From Annulohypoxylon bovei var. microspora (Eukaryota; Ascomycota; Sordariomycetes; Xylariales; Hypoxylaceae): a stretch of DNA of 64,000 nucleotides. The translations under genes and the position numbers were made by a program. Below are positions 32,483 to 45,400 of this stretch, one piece after another. The stretch covers positions 1 through 64,000 of the forward strand of contig MU405237.1 of assembly GCA_022836615.1 (NCBI GenBank), given 5' to 3'. Below the pieces are notes generated by a model. That model ran no database searches. It was given only the letters and a program-made list of their open reading frames with translations, and was not told the origin of the DNA. The stretch's first letter is position 1. The number at the start of each line of letters is the position of its first letter.

Positions 32483-35400
32483 GGCTAGCAAGGTATAGAT
32501 AGTAGTGCTAAGGGGGAATTTTATGCCGAGGTGAAGTTAAAGAGTTCGACTCAAATTATATCGAAAATACCAGAATCAATTTATTACCGAGAGGCCGGTT
32601 GAGAGGCCGGTTATCCTGGGGAAATTGGTGGGGGAGGGGTCGGGACTTGGAGACGACGCTTTTTTTTCTTACGCGTCGTGTCGTCGAATTGTCCTGTCCC
32701 TTTTTGGAGTTGTTTGTCCAGGGGTTTGTCGAAGGAGGTGAAATTGTGGAGTGGAGTGGCGACGGTGTATGCGTGGTGATACCCCCAAATGTTGATGAGA
32801 ATATACCACAAATCAATTGAGAACGAACGTCACGATTATTTAAATAAATCAACTCAACTCAATGAAGATACAAGGAGCAGAGCACAGGGCAGGCTCGAAA
32901 AGGGGAAAGGGAGAGAGGTGCACGATAATATCGTGACAATGAAATCGTTTATGGAAGGGGGATGGGTTGGTTAGTAAGGAAATTTCTTCAGGAAAGGGTG
33001 CAGATCTGGAAATATTTCAATCGTCGCGGGTTGTTAAAAATGATGATGACAGGGGTACGAGGTTAACAAGGGGGGGCAAAGGCAAAAAACCCTATCAGAT
33101 GGGCAGATTTGCTTGCATCGATTTTTAAGTGGAACGATTGTAGACAAGAGTCTGGGTCCTGCGCTCTTGCCGAATGTTGTCGATCTATGTATGGATTCTC
33201 CGTAGAACAAGTGCTTCGAGCGCCAAGAAAGTCGCAAAGTCCAATAGCTCAAAGCCAAAATTAAGTTTGGGTGTATTTAGTACTGTGTACCGTACCTGAT
33301 TTTGATAATTGATACCAGACGCGCAAGTGCCCAGTCTGTCGAAGTCTGTCGACGGCTATAGAGCCGTATAAGTCATGTGGGGCTCCGATCCTGGCCGACC
33401 TTGCGCATGTTGTCAACAGTTATCAATCTATGGTAAGCTACTTACGTGCCCCATTATGTATGTATGTACGTATGTATGTACTACTAATAGCTGATCTTGA
33501 TATGATAAGATCGTGCGTGTTCCAACTAAGCAATCTCATTGCCTATAATAAATAATCTCCCGATATTACTTGTCTATGCTTTTGCTTGTCTTGGTTTGTT
33601 TTTAAAAACTTGACACAGTTCCTTGTATTTTCTATGAACAGAATCCGAACCCACGAACCCCCTTTTATTTTCCATGATGACGAAGACGACAAGGATAAGG
33701 ACGTTGGAATGATGTTACTACTTACCTAAGTACCACAATACTTATCAGATTCTCTTATGCACTCTCATCGGCTGCCCGCAGAAGTAGTAGCAGTGTGATG
33801 TACGATATTGGATCATCAAAATTCTGGTTGGTTCGTCAAGTATTGCACAATATCTCGTCACCTGTCTATCTGGCTGACTGGCATTGGTCTGTCGTTCTGC
33901 TGCTGCCCGTTACCCCGGATCTTCTCCTCCCTGGCCTCCATAAAATTGGGGCTCTTACTTACCCGAACGTTGCGACTACGGTGTCATCATCCAAACATGG
34001 CCCAGCTTATTCTCTCTTCCTCGGTACGTGTAACACCGGCACCGGCTGAGTGGAGTTGGGATTTGGACCCGACGGGTTCAAGATACCGAGATAAACCTCA
34101 TTCGTTCTGAATACTTATGGAAAACAACACTATTCTCGTGCTAATTGATACCATCATTGATCAGGCTCTTTACTGACCAGGTAATCTCGGTTATCCTATC
34201 TTCTGGCGCCTGATTTTGTCTAATGATAAGCGGAACCAACATCCATGGAAATTGTATTTTCTAGTCTTAGGTAACGGCTGTCAAGTGGTACCAATCACCA
34301 TATCGGGGACTATTAATCGGCGGTGTAGTTAAAAGCCTCCTATGCAATCGGTCAAACGATGTGATCACAAGCAAAAAGAATGATATAATTCCGTTGTACT
34401 ATTCTCAAGTTTGTATTTCGGCTTCTAGGTACCTAGATAATTTGGTAGCTCATAAGCTCAAGGGTATTATTTTTGCTTGCTCGAGTAGTATAACAATTTG
34501 AAAACATGTTTTCATAGTTCTGGGTTTTTGGAAGCACAGTATGGTATACAGTGAAATAATGAGGTCGTTCAGCCCGATGGGGTAACACAACTTTGTCTTT
34601 GTTTGATTTGCTTGAAGGAATGGCGGATCGGGGGATCAACCGGGCAATAGGTACCTAATCTAATCAATCAGTCTGGCAAACTGATCTAGCCGCACGGAGT
34701 ACAAGAGTTTATCAATCTGATCAGTGAAGTATAATGTACTGATTGATTAACTATATTGACCGATATCGGACTTCATAATTAACTCCACTTATTTTCTGAC
34801 TAAGGTTACATTAGTGCAGAAATGTTTCGGAAACAAAAAAATGGGATCGATCAGATAAAAAAAACTTGAACTTGACCTCATTCTGTTCATTATCCAATTC
34901 CCCGGAAATGAATCCAGTACCGAAAAAATATCAAAATACTCCGGTCGGTAACCTACATAACAAGCCTGCCTAGGCAAGGGTTTATGGCAATGAGGCTTAA
35001 TATTGATCCACATAGTAGTTCGGCAATGCCTTCTTAAGTGAGACGATTTCGTTCTTCGCTCGTTTCGAAACGTTCCATCGATCGTATGACCCCCTGAACT
35101 CACCGACAATTACCTCACCGTGGGAACAAGGCTGTAAATCTAGGCTTCTTTCGCTTAAAATTCTGCTCACCTCAACAATTCCGGGAGTGTTTGACGCCGG
35201 TCACGCCACGTGTGATCCGTCTGACGAGCCATTTTAGCTGTCCCCAATCATCGAGCGGGTCTTGATCTGATAAGATTCTCCTTTCCGATGAGGAAGAGGA
35301 ATGAGGGATCCAATGGCACGGTCCAGCTCCTAGCTCTTAAGGAAGACGTTCCGCCAAATTAGAACACAAGCATCATTCAATGTTGTCCAATTAGGTTATT

Positions 35401-36150
35401 GTACGCGCCCCTAAGACGATGGTTAGACTGGTTAGTTCTAATTGGTTCTGTTTATTTAACACGTTGAAATCGTGATAAGGCTGAAGCCTCGTACATACTT
35501 CCATCAACTAACCCTATCTCATCTAATATACGCCATACCATGTTTCTTATTCTCTTCTCAAGTTCTTAGTCGAACTAATTCTCCCGTTATAGGTAGTTGG
35601 ACAAATACCTTTTCATACACTTCAAGAAACTCGGAGGAATAAAAAGCTCAAACTGATGATGAGGGAATTATCAGGGGCCCGTATGCGCTAAGTGGTGTAT
35701 TCGAAAAAGGGGGTTCATCTTTATACCTTTGATGCTGCACAAAGATCTGACAAGCGTCATCTATCGCTTTAGTAGCTTAATTTGGTTCGAAGAGTTCAAA
35801 AGAGGAAGTTGATATAACTAATTTGCCGTCCAGCTTAATTCCCAGGTTTCATATTGCGTATATGGAATCTTACCTCAACGATATCTTGTCTGCTTGCCTA
35901 CCTAATGATTAAGGTATCGCAATACAACGCAATAGCTACTATGAGCACAGACATACGTTTAATAAGGTAAGCTTTGGATGCGTTTGAGGCTCGTGACTTA
36001 TACCTTTATCTGGAGGTGAGACTCGAATGCTGGTGACGTTGATACTTACGCGTTTTGGTGAATCCTACAAAGTTAAAAGTGTTTTAAGTCGAAATCCCAC
36101 AACCACCATGTGGTTTTATCGTCCTCCTTACTATATATATAACATCAAGT
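32483..36150. other. Intergenic region, 3.7 kb
   Basis: A large gap without a supported gene. It contains a TATG/TACG microsatellite (about 33,458-33,482), a 12-bp perfect inverted repeat (34,661-34,749) and AT-rich tracts. Small frames here (for example 33795-34049 and 34789-35109) show no family resemblance. The last 100 bases, with TATATATATA at about 36,131, are a good candidate promoter for the FAD monooxygenase. Confidence 0.5.
34661..34749. repeat. 12-bp perfect inverted repeat
   Basis: TAATCAATCAGT (34661-34672) is repeated as its exact reverse complement at 34738-34749. The 65-bp interior holds further TGATC/TCAATC copies. The size would suit a tiny foldback element, but no target duplication is evident. 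Confidence 0.5.
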
Positions 36151-37428
36151 ATGGCTGAGAATCGTGTAAAAGTCGCTATAGTGGGCGGAGGTATCGCCGG
36201 GCTGGCTCTCGCAGCGGGTTTGGTTAAAAAGCCGCATCTCGATGTGCATATTTATGAGTCGGTGCCGGCTTATAGAGATGTCGGCGCGGGTCTCGCGCTT
36301 CACCTGAATGCCATTAAAGCCATGACGCTCATCAGCCCCGAAGTGAGGCAGGCGTACTTCGATAAGGCGTTGACTATGGGCGACGAGAATCAGGAAATGG
36401 TGACCGAAGTGATACTGGGCCAGGGCCCGCATCAAGGTCAACTAGTAGCAGAGCTTGGAAGAGCAAAAGGGAGGAAAACGGTCAGCCGAGCCGACTTATT
36501 GGATGGGTTTCTCGCACTGGTTCCGAGCGAGCGCATCAGCTTCAGTAAGAGGCTCGTCGGTATTACTGAGCAATCCTCCGACAAACACGTTGTCCACCTA
36601 TCATTCCATGACGGTTCCGAGGCCACAGCAGACTGTCTCCTGAGTGCAGACGGCATTCATAGCGTAACACGCAACTACCTCCTAGGGCCAGATCACCCAG
36701 CCGCATCGCCCAAGAACCATGACGGCTGGCAGATCTACCGGACTATGGTATCGACCGAAGAAGCGCGGAAGCAGATTAACCCCAAGTGGACCACCAGCGT
36801 CCCCATCCTTCTCGGACCTCGGGGCCACATTAACTGCATCCCGCTCAACAAAAACACGCGCCTGAGCGCCGGCGTCGCCGTGCGGGGTGCCGTCTCCCCA
36901 GTTTCGCAAAACGGGAACGGTAATGGGGGCGGGCCACCGCTCGATCCGGCTCTCTACGCCGACTACAGCGAGGAGGCGCAGCAGATCGTGCGCATGGTAG
37001 CCCGGGACACGAGCGCCTCCTGGACGGCCGTCGACCACGACCACGCGCCCTTCTACGCGCGCAGCCGCGTAGCTATGCTCGGTGACGCGGCCCACGCGGC
37101 CCTCCCTTTCGCCGGCAACGGCGCGGCGCAGGCCCTCGAGGACGCTGCCGTGCTCGACTCCCTGTTTGTGCACGTCACGCAGCCCGACCAGATCCCCCGC
37201 GCTCTGGCCGCGTTCGACCAGGTTAGGAGGCCCAGGAGCCAGGCGGTCGTGGACCTGGCGCGCAAGTTTGGCAGGGTGTACGCGTATGCCGAGGACGGTA
37301 TGCATGAGGACCCCGAGAGGATGAGAAGGTTTTTCGCGGAAATGGCGGCGTTTACCAATGAGTTCGATGTCAGGGGGCAGAATGAGTCGGCTTTGAGGGT
37401 GTTTGGGGTCGATGGTCCGAGTACTTGA
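36151..37428 (+). CDS. FAD-dependent monooxygenase (salicylate hydroxylase-like)
   Basis: A 425-aa group A flavoprotein monooxygenase, single exon. The N-terminal dinucleotide fold is VAIVGGGIAGLALAAGL (GxGxxG at 12-17), with the ribose-binding acidic residue in HIYES. The DG motif that binds both FAD and NAD(P)H is SADGIHS (165-171). The second FAD motif, GDAAHAALPFAGNGAAQALEDA, begins at 311. Relatives hydroxylate aromatic acids or tailor secondary metabolites. The linker VSQNGNGNGGGPP (about 250-263) is a low-complexity loop. The 3' half of the gene is markedly GC-rich compared with the flanks. A TATATATA run lies 20 bases before the ATG. The substrate cannot be inferred. Confidence 0.92.
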   Translation: MAENRVKVAIVGGGIAGLALAAGLVKKPHLDVHIYESVPAYRDVGAGLALHLNAIKAMTLISPEVRQAYFDKALTMGDENQEMVTEVILGQGPHQGQLVAELGRAKGRKTVSRADLLDGFLALVPSERISFSKRLVGITEQSSDKHVVHLSFHDGSEATADCLLSADGIHSVTRNYLLGPDHPAASPKNHDGWQIYRTMVSTEEARKQINPKWTTSVPILLGPRGHINCIPLNKNTRLSAGVAVRGAVSPVSQNGNGNGGGPPLDPALYADYSEEAQQIVRMVARDTSASWTAVDHDHAPFYARSRVAMLGDAAHAALPFAGNGAAQALEDAAVLDSLFVHVTQPDQIPRALAAFDQVRRPRSQAVVDLARKFGRVYAYAEDGMHEDPERMRRFFAEMAAFTNEFDVRGQNESALRVFGVDGPST

Positions 37429-39253
37429 GTTGCAGTTCAACTGATTGCAGTTGATTGCTAACAGTGTAGACAAAGGGAATTTGACAGGTATAGATGGGAT
37501 TCGTTCATTAAGAGGGGACGAGACAGATAGTTTAGGTATACTGTAATTTAGATTTCAAACATTGGATAGAGCAAACTCATCATGATACATGGAGAGAAAA
37601 TGCCTAAGGTTTATTGAATATCAAGTTGGCTTCCACGTATGGGCACGAGTACCTAGGTACCACTTGAGGTAAAGAGATACAGCTGGCGGGCGGTTGCTAT
37701 AGGGCACAAGGTAGGAATTCACAGCGACGACGCGTTCGTTGCTAGGATACGGTGACCGCCTTCATTTTGCCGCGTGCACGGTATATAACACCAAATATTT
37801 TCTCGGTTTCTTTCTTTTCTCTTTCCTCTTCTTCCCAAAAACATCTCATCCGACTTGCAGAACTCGGTCTTCAGCTCGTCAGTGGTGTCGTGTAAATACA
37901 CACATACGTTCACCATTCATCATTATAATTACTTTAATAATTATCGTCCCCTAATATGGACAACATTAACAACTTACCGCCCTATCGCCTTTTCCAAGTA
38001 ACTATACTTGATATCGACATACCCGAGAACAGCACCTCTGCTACTATAGCAGACTGCTCACATACCATTTATACGGCGGTATAATATGCATCTCACTACC
38101 TTGCAGCACTCTACCACTCTTTTATCCTCTCATTCACCACCAGCCCCCCACTCTCTCCCGACCTCTCCGCCTCCGGATTATCTCCCTTGTACATCAATAA
38201 TAAAGATGGACAAGGGGAGGTCGACGTCATCATCCCCATCGTCATCGTCATCGTCGTGGCGACACCACGACGATGACGATGATCAAGACGTAGGGGTCGG
38301 GACCTGAGTTCCTGGAGACTCCTTCTGATGCCAATTATGAGGATGACATTCAATCCCACCATTACAAAGAGACGGCAAATAATCTTTGCCGTCAAGATTT
38401 TCACACGACACGCAACACAATCAATAGTAAATGACCTATTGCCCGAGAACACCACGTAAGTAACATCTCACCTACAAGTAAATGGAGGAAAGCTCTAACC
38501 TAATTTTAGCAGAGAAGATCAGAAGCATTGAGAGGTGTTTAGGTTTTAGGGAAAGGAAATCGGAATCGAGAGACCGGGCTTAGGGCCCAAGGCTGAATGG
38601 GTACAACCTCAATTTCGATGAGTGCGGAACTGGCAGCATGCTCACTTCCTAGCATAAAGGTGCGGAGACATTGGATACGTCTATTATTAGGAAAGGGAGG
38701 GAAATACAATTGATTTGGTTCCGTCGATGATAATACGATGACATCATTCCCTTTCATGTAAATGACTTTTCTAATACAACATCCCCATCAACAACCATAA
38801 AAGAAATGAGAGGTATACATTAAAGTCATAACAGCTGGCAAAACATAAACCAAAGGAGACTCACGGCCGTAGTATTTTTTTAAAACTGCCGCTGGAGATA
38901 TATACGCCTGCCTATCGCTCTTTTATGATACACGGAGCATGACAATACCGCCCCCCCACCGACCAGTTCTATTGCTGCTCCTAAAACGCCCTTTACACCT
39001 TGTTCGTTTTCTTTTTAGTCGTGCCCACGTAATCATCCTCGTCGCGTGGATTCAGATCGTCCCAAAAATATCGTCCCAATCCAAAGTGACAAAACCATGA
39101 GTTGAAGGGGAATCCAGAATTCCCGTAGCAAGTAGAGCTTGTAGAGTATGAGCATGATGATATATCGTTCAAGGTAGGAGGAGTGGTGAGGAATAATCCA
39201 CAAGTTCTCGAAATGTAGCAATGTTTTTGTTTCTCCCCTAATTACCTGGGCAA
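37429..39253. other. Intergenic region with strong hairpin
   Basis: 1.8 kb between convergent genes. A TACCTAGGTA palindrome is at 37650-37659. A 73-aa Ser/Asp-rich frame (38086-38307) is built around the perfect hairpin at 38242-38282 and is not accepted as a gene. Confidence 0.5.
38242..38282. repeat. Perfect 18-bp inverted repeat, 5-nt loop
   Basis: TCATCGTCATCGTCGTGG (38242-38259) is followed by the loop CGACA and then by its exact reverse complement (38265-38282). The arms are made of TCATCG/CGATGA trinucleotide-type repeats. Confidence 0.9.
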
Positions 39254-41082
39254 TTAGTTGTCTTCTCTAGGAGGCTTAACATTCCCTCCGTCCACAATTA
39301 TTTGCTTGTCAATACGGGTCACAGTATCACCGTATTCAAGTCGTTTGTAAGTGGTGATTCGGGCTTCGTTCATGTCGATGTCGAAGAACCGAACCCGGCG
39401 GACGTAGTCACCGTAGCCACCGTATCCTCCAAATCCGGCACCACCACCGTAGCACATCCACAGCTCGGGTCTCTTCGTCTCCTCGTCGGCTGATAGCATG
39501 CAATATTCATTGGCATGATCACTAGAAGCTTGAGTATTAGCCGGTACTAGAGAAAGGGGAAGAGGAGGGAAGAGAAAGTAGTGAGAAACGTACTGTCCGC
39601 AGCTAACCATAACGATACCTTGCTCAACCAAAGCATCGCGAAATCCTGAATTGTACTTGGGGGCTGTGACACCCTCCCTCAATTCACCCACACGGACAGA
39701 CTCTGCATCTCGGTATTCTGGGAGTGGTATGTGGATGAAGGCGAGATCCATATGTATGTGAGTATACTCCTTATGCTTCTTCTTTAGACTCTCTGAAGTC
39801 TGTCTGAACCAGTCAATCTGGTTCTTTTTTATCCAGTCGTAACCGCTCCACTGTCGCTCGTCCGGAGAGTATGAGTGTGAATCAAGCAAGTATATTGTAA
39901 GCGCGGAATGCTTCGAGGTGCCTTGAGCTAGAACTTCGATGTAGTAATTGCCCACTCCATCGATATCATCTGGCCCGGCTACAGATAGCGAATATGGCAG
40001 TTGTTCAATCAACGCCATTTGCGAGGCTCTAGACAGCGTTTTTTCGTCGTCATGGTTCCCAAATATGGATACGTAGGGAACCTTATGCTTAATGAGTAGT
40101 TGTGCATACTTGAAGATCGCCGATTGCGCATCGGGCGCGGTGTCTCCATTTACTTGGTCACCACTAAGGACGACTAGATCCGGCCTCTCCTCATCCAATA
40201 ACTTGGACACGAAGTCGAGGGTCCGCAGATCCGCAAGACAATCCCCTCCTTCATATTCGTCGGGAACCGCATCTCTACAATGGCCGACACCCGTGCTCAG
40301 ATGTAGATCTGCTAACTGCATTATCTTGAATTTTCCATTATCATTCACCCGCGGTTGGGGTTTTACAGGTTCAACCAGGTTTCCCTGTCGGATTGTGATA
40401 TGGGCAGTCGGAATGTCTGAGCCAGCATCAAGGAACAGTGGCGTATTCTGGAACTGCCACCCGCTTCGAGCTTCGACAGCATCGTCGCCAAAGAGGACGT
40501 CGACTGCCGTGACAGCCGTCTTGGAATCGCTCGCAGTAGGCTTAGATGATCGCAGCACCCATAACCCAGCCGCACGGGACTCCCATTTTTCATTGATTTT
40601 ACCCTTAGCTCCCGTCGAAGGATCTAGTCGACTAACTGTAACACCGATGACTACCTTGTCGGAGGCGGTGAGCTCCTCCTCTTTCTTCCTCTGGACGTGG
40701 AGGTAGGCGCTAGAGACCCATGATTTGCCCAGATAGAGATTCTTCTCTACCCGGTGCCAGGATTCGGGATCGAGCTTGCAGGATGAGAGTAGATTTATTT
40801 TAGAACATTGCGTAATTGTTATATCGGTAACGACTTGTCCATGATGATGCTGAGGCATATACTCGTGGACGGCATTTGGGAGGAGTCGGAAATTCCGATC
40901 GAGGAAGAAGATGATAAGGAATGCGAAAAGTGCTGCAGCGGTTAGCTGGGATATGGTGCGCACCTATTTAGAGAAGACGATGTTAGCTTCAAGACATAGA
41001 CATGTATACATCCATATAGATAACTAGAGAGATAAATGAAAATAAATAGAAATACATGGCGACTTACTATCCTTCGCGTCAT
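39254..41082 (-). CDS. DCR2: Dcr2-like calcineurin-type phosphoesterase
   Basis: A 550-aa metallophosphatase of the purple-acid-phosphatase-like Dcr2 group; yeast Dcr2 acts in cell-cycle entry and dephosphorylates Ire1. Exons on the minus strand are 41082-41068 (15 nt), 40963-39594 and 39521-39254. The five metal-binding blocks are in order: MQLADLHLS, VVLSGDQVNGD, FGNHDDE, AFIHIPLPEY and, created by the last splice, SCGHDHANEYC. The tiny first exon plus exon 2 (MTRRIVRTISQLTAAALFAFLIIFFLDRN) makes an N-terminal membrane anchor, so the catalytic domain is lumenal or vacuolar. Without the splice at 39593 the metal ligand GHDH would be lost, which fixes the model. The assignment to Dcr2 rather than another member is moderately sure. 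Confidence 0.88.
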
Positions 41083-42451
41083 GATGTTCGAGATGAATAT
41101 GATGGGCTAGACGTCGCTTCTGGCCCGACTTCAGGTAGGTATTGTATGTTAGCACAGTAGCGATGTCGTAGTGATGGGCGCCAGCGGCCAATCATTTTCA
41201 ACCATGCGCATCTAGATAATCTCTGCTCAAACCTTCAACCCTGCAAGTCGTCGGTAAAATAGTCCTCTAAGCAATAGTGTATCGTATTTAATTCGGTGCT
41301 CGAAATTGGAGAAATAATCAATTATCAAGCTATTAAGAAAGGGACTAAAGAATTTGGAACATTTGAAGGAGAAATAATTCAAGACCCCGGTCAAGTATTC
41401 CCGATAATGATAATGATAATGACAATCTGGGGAATCGCAACCAATCCATGCCAAGACATCCATGTATGTCTATCCTTTCCCGGATCTAGCTCTAACCTTA
41501 GGTACTTTGATAAATGTATCGCATCTATTAAATCCCCAAGAAGTATACCCAATGTTGATGTACACTATTAGAACACATGCATTTATTGATCCCTTTCAAA
41601 GTTCTCATTTAGAAGCTAACGTTGTCATATTCATATGACAGCTCATCATCAAAAGTCTAATCGGTGAATCTAGGCTCTAAACGTCACCAATCAATATATT
41701 CCTGCCAAGTTACACAAATCTGCATCGTTACGAGGTGTATGTTAGGTAAAGAGTAAGCATTCAAGTACAAGTCGTAGATCATCATCGCTATTGCATGCAG
41801 CTACTATTAAACGAGGGGATGAGTACGTAAGCCTTGGACAGAATATCTCCGAGACATGGTTTATCTATCTAGAATCGTTAAAATAACGGCTGATCAGCAG
41901 CCACCTCCGTTCAACCCAGAAACAAATAATTGAACGAGGATTTGAACAAAATAACTCGGACCTCGAGAATGACGTTTACAATGTTACGCTGCGCATCCTG
42001 TTGTTCTTCCGAGTGAGTGAGGATTCGTAATGACCTTATTAGGAGAGAGGGTTGAAACCTACCTCATACTGCTCATACAAGGATAAGACATGCTCGAGGA
42101 CATATGTTATTAGTTGAAGATAATCAATTTAACAACATTAAAGAAAGATTAGTGGTAGAGGCAAAAAGGATTAGTAAATGGGACGATGCTATGAGTAATA
42201 CTGTAAGTCAACATCGAGCAACCCTATACTGTGCTGTGCCGGGGATCTTTTACCATAACCACATCATCGAAAACAGCCACGGATCAAAGGATTCATTCAA
42301 TTCCTGTTGACTGACATAAATCTAATCCTGTTCTAATATACCAGGACAACATTGACTGAACGTTGCCGTTGTAATCTATGACAGAGCCTCTTATCCCCCA
42401 TCTTACGAGTCATTGATGTCTTCAAAAACGTAGGCTGGAACCTATTTCCCA
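41083..42451. other. Intergenic region, DCR2-like to RhoGAP
   Basis: About 1.4 kb, AT-rich, with ATAATG-type repeats around 41,403-41,420. Short frames (41296-41571, 42104-42310) are not recognisable. It contains the DCR2-like promoter and the 3' end of the RhoGAP gene. Confidence 0.5.
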
Positions 42452-45400
42452 TCACTCTATGTCCCCATCAAGCATCAACAACTCCTCGGCAATATCCCAT
42501 AGTTGTGCTGTCCGGCCGCCAGAAATCTTCCTCTGCCAGAGACCCTTCCGTCTTGTCTTACTATCATTTTTCCAGAAGTCGTCATCCTCGCTACGACTTC
42601 TCTCATCACCACCTTCCACAGCACGGTTCTTCATATTTTGGCGTAGGCGGTCGTTAAATTCCTCTGTGTTCAATGTGCGTGTCGAGCAAGAGGAAACCGA
42701 TCCATCCAGCGTTCGTCGTCTAACATCGCGGTAACTTTGCCCATCAACTTGTCCCTCGCCCCCTAGTTCCGGTATGCTATCACGTAGCGCAACGCTATCC
42801 CGAATCCCTCGAAGCCGTGCCGTGAATTGCTTAAAGACCGCGACCCGCTTCTCGGCCGCTTCAGCTCTCTCGCGCCACATTTTGCTATCACGCTTTGCTA
42901 TCCTGAGCTGCTCACACAACTTGCCGATATCCATATTCCCGCGAGCTTCCAACTGTCTCCTTAGTTGTGTGTTTTCTTCTGCCCTGTGCTCGAGCTGCTT
43001 TTGTAAGTGGCGAATATGAGTATGAAGCATCGAATTACTACTTCTATGTCGAGGGCTCCCATTCGACATCCTTTCGTCGTCGCCATCATAATGTCCAGCT
43101 GGTGAAATGGACGGAGACGGGCGTGTGAATGTGATGTGTTGAGCTACTGGAGGCTCTTCGCGATGAGGAACCATGGTTCCTAAGCTTGGCGGTTGGCTAA
43201 GCTCTCGGTCACGCAGAGGAACTTGCGAAGTCGGTGAAGAGAGAGGCACTTTTCTTGATGCGGAAAAAGAACCACCTGTAGGGCGCAAAGAAACGTGCGG
43301 AAATTTAGTTGGCGTGTCCCCGGGAGTAGTCCTGGAAGAAGTGAGACTAGCATTACCAGGATTTATGGCAGACGCAAAATCCCTATGGCGTGTTGGTGTA
43401 CCCACTGGTTGGAAGCTGCCTTGGAAGTAGTCAGAATTCTTCGAGGGCGTACTGGCTGCCGGAGATGCGTCAGATTTGATAGATTTAGTTGGTGTAGCTT
43501 TCCTAGAGTGTGCAGAAAGAATGCTACTAGGAGCTTTAGAACCTCGCCTGATTTCCCTAGAATGTGTGGCTGTTGATCCAATAGGCGAATCTCTTGCAGC
43601 ATTGTTAAAAAGTGCAGTCATGGCTCTTACCGCGCCGTTGTGAGGTTTCGAGTTTGAACGATGCGGGATTGGCCTGCTTCGGTCGAAACCATTTTTTGTT
43701 GGCAATGTCGAACTTCCAGACAGAGGTGATTTCTCGAATACATTTTTCTTCTCGGGTGAAAGCTTAGCCGGCATCAGCTTTCTGTCACCTTGCTTGTCAG
43801 CGGCCTGCTGCTGCTTCCATTCTAGCGTGGTTTGTCTTTTGTTTCGTTGTGCCAAACATTCATCGCTGTGTCGAAAAAAGCCATTGCCAGGACTCCGTCT
43901 CAAGCGTCTTTCCTTCGCAGCCCTTGCCAATGATTCTGTGCTAGCCCGACTAGCCAGAGTTAGAGCCTTCCACTTGTCAGCAGGGCTCGTATCCCGGGCT
44001 TGAATATCGAGATACTCTCCAATTGGACTGTTTGATAGCCCCTTGATTGAAAGGGGTGACCTAACTGGCGTTACAGGCTTCTCGACCTTCGGGGTCTCAT
44101 TACTGTCTCGTGACAGATATTCCTCCTCGCTTCTAACTATGGGAAAAGAGGACCTAACACTATGAAATGTTATCTCACTTCCAGATAACCTATGACCTAG
44201 TGGGCTTCTGTGGTAGTGATGCATTGGGAAATTTTCATGCCTATGTAGCGCTTGTTCATTTGGCGAACCTTCCTCAACTGTTGGTGAAAGATATTTCGTC
44301 GAGACTTTAGAATTAGACCGCCGTGATTGTCGTCGCTTAATAGACAGTGGTTCAAGTTGACCTTGAGAGGTACATTGGGGCTCTAGTAAGCTAGGTTCTA
44401 TCTCCAATCGTCAATTTACAATGCCATGGATGATGTATGAATTTACCTACTCGGAGTTTGGCTGGGACTTATGGCCATTGGAGAAACGTCTCTATCCCTT
44501 TGCTGACAGCACGGTTTAGGTTCATCCCAATCTGGTGGTCTTCTCAACGAGCATGTGTCCGAGGCTGATGAGCCCAACTTAGCCCTGCTTTTCCCATGCT
44601 GAACAGTACACTCACTTCTTCTGATCTTCAGTGTGCCTAGACTGCGCATTTGTCGAACCACCTCTCTCCAGTGTACTATTAACATCTCCGTAATACTGTT
44701 GGCGATATGTACCTTGTCTACCGCGAAGAGTGAGGTTGAATCATCGGTGGTGGCTTTCGATCTCCTGTGCTTGTGTTTGTGCTTGTGCCTCTCCTTCCGA
44801 GATTTCGGATGCGATACCGGGAGTAGTACTAGACCAACTGCCGGGTCTGCTACCTTCATCTTGTAGGATTTGATCAGATCATTTATCAAGAGAGGACCAA
44901 ACACTATGCTCAAGGCGTTATATCCCATTAGTTCGGCTGTTGGGAGAGGCCTTCCATTTTCATCCTCTCGGGGAGCATTTTCTGCAGCTCGGCCGATGAA
45001 GCATAGTAACCCCAACACTGCGCAAATAAGCTCTCTTTGATACTGTGATTTTACTGTTCCGATCGCAAGTGCGATCAAACGCGCACGAAGTTTGGTCTCC
45101 TTGGTCTTAGCGAGCTCGGGGTCAGCATGAAGTTGGCTGTGAATTGCAACGAAGGCATCAAACAATGTCAGGGAGCCTAGAATGCCACCAGGTAGTCCGG
45201 ATAGAAACTTCTTGAATGCAGAAGCGACATCGTGGGTGCTACACTTGATATGAGTAGGAAGATTCGGACATCGAGTTGTAACTGAGATATCGTTCGTGTC
45301 TCTATCAGTGCAGTAATAATCATAGAGCGTGTTCACAGTTCGAACCGAACCCGGTATTCGAAATATCCCCCGAGTATCAGCTACGATGAGCATAAGTCAG

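Noticed and set aside
38086..38307. 73-aa Ser/Asp-rich small gene
   Set aside because: The sequence is dictated by a perfect palindrome of trinucleotide repeats; no conserved features.
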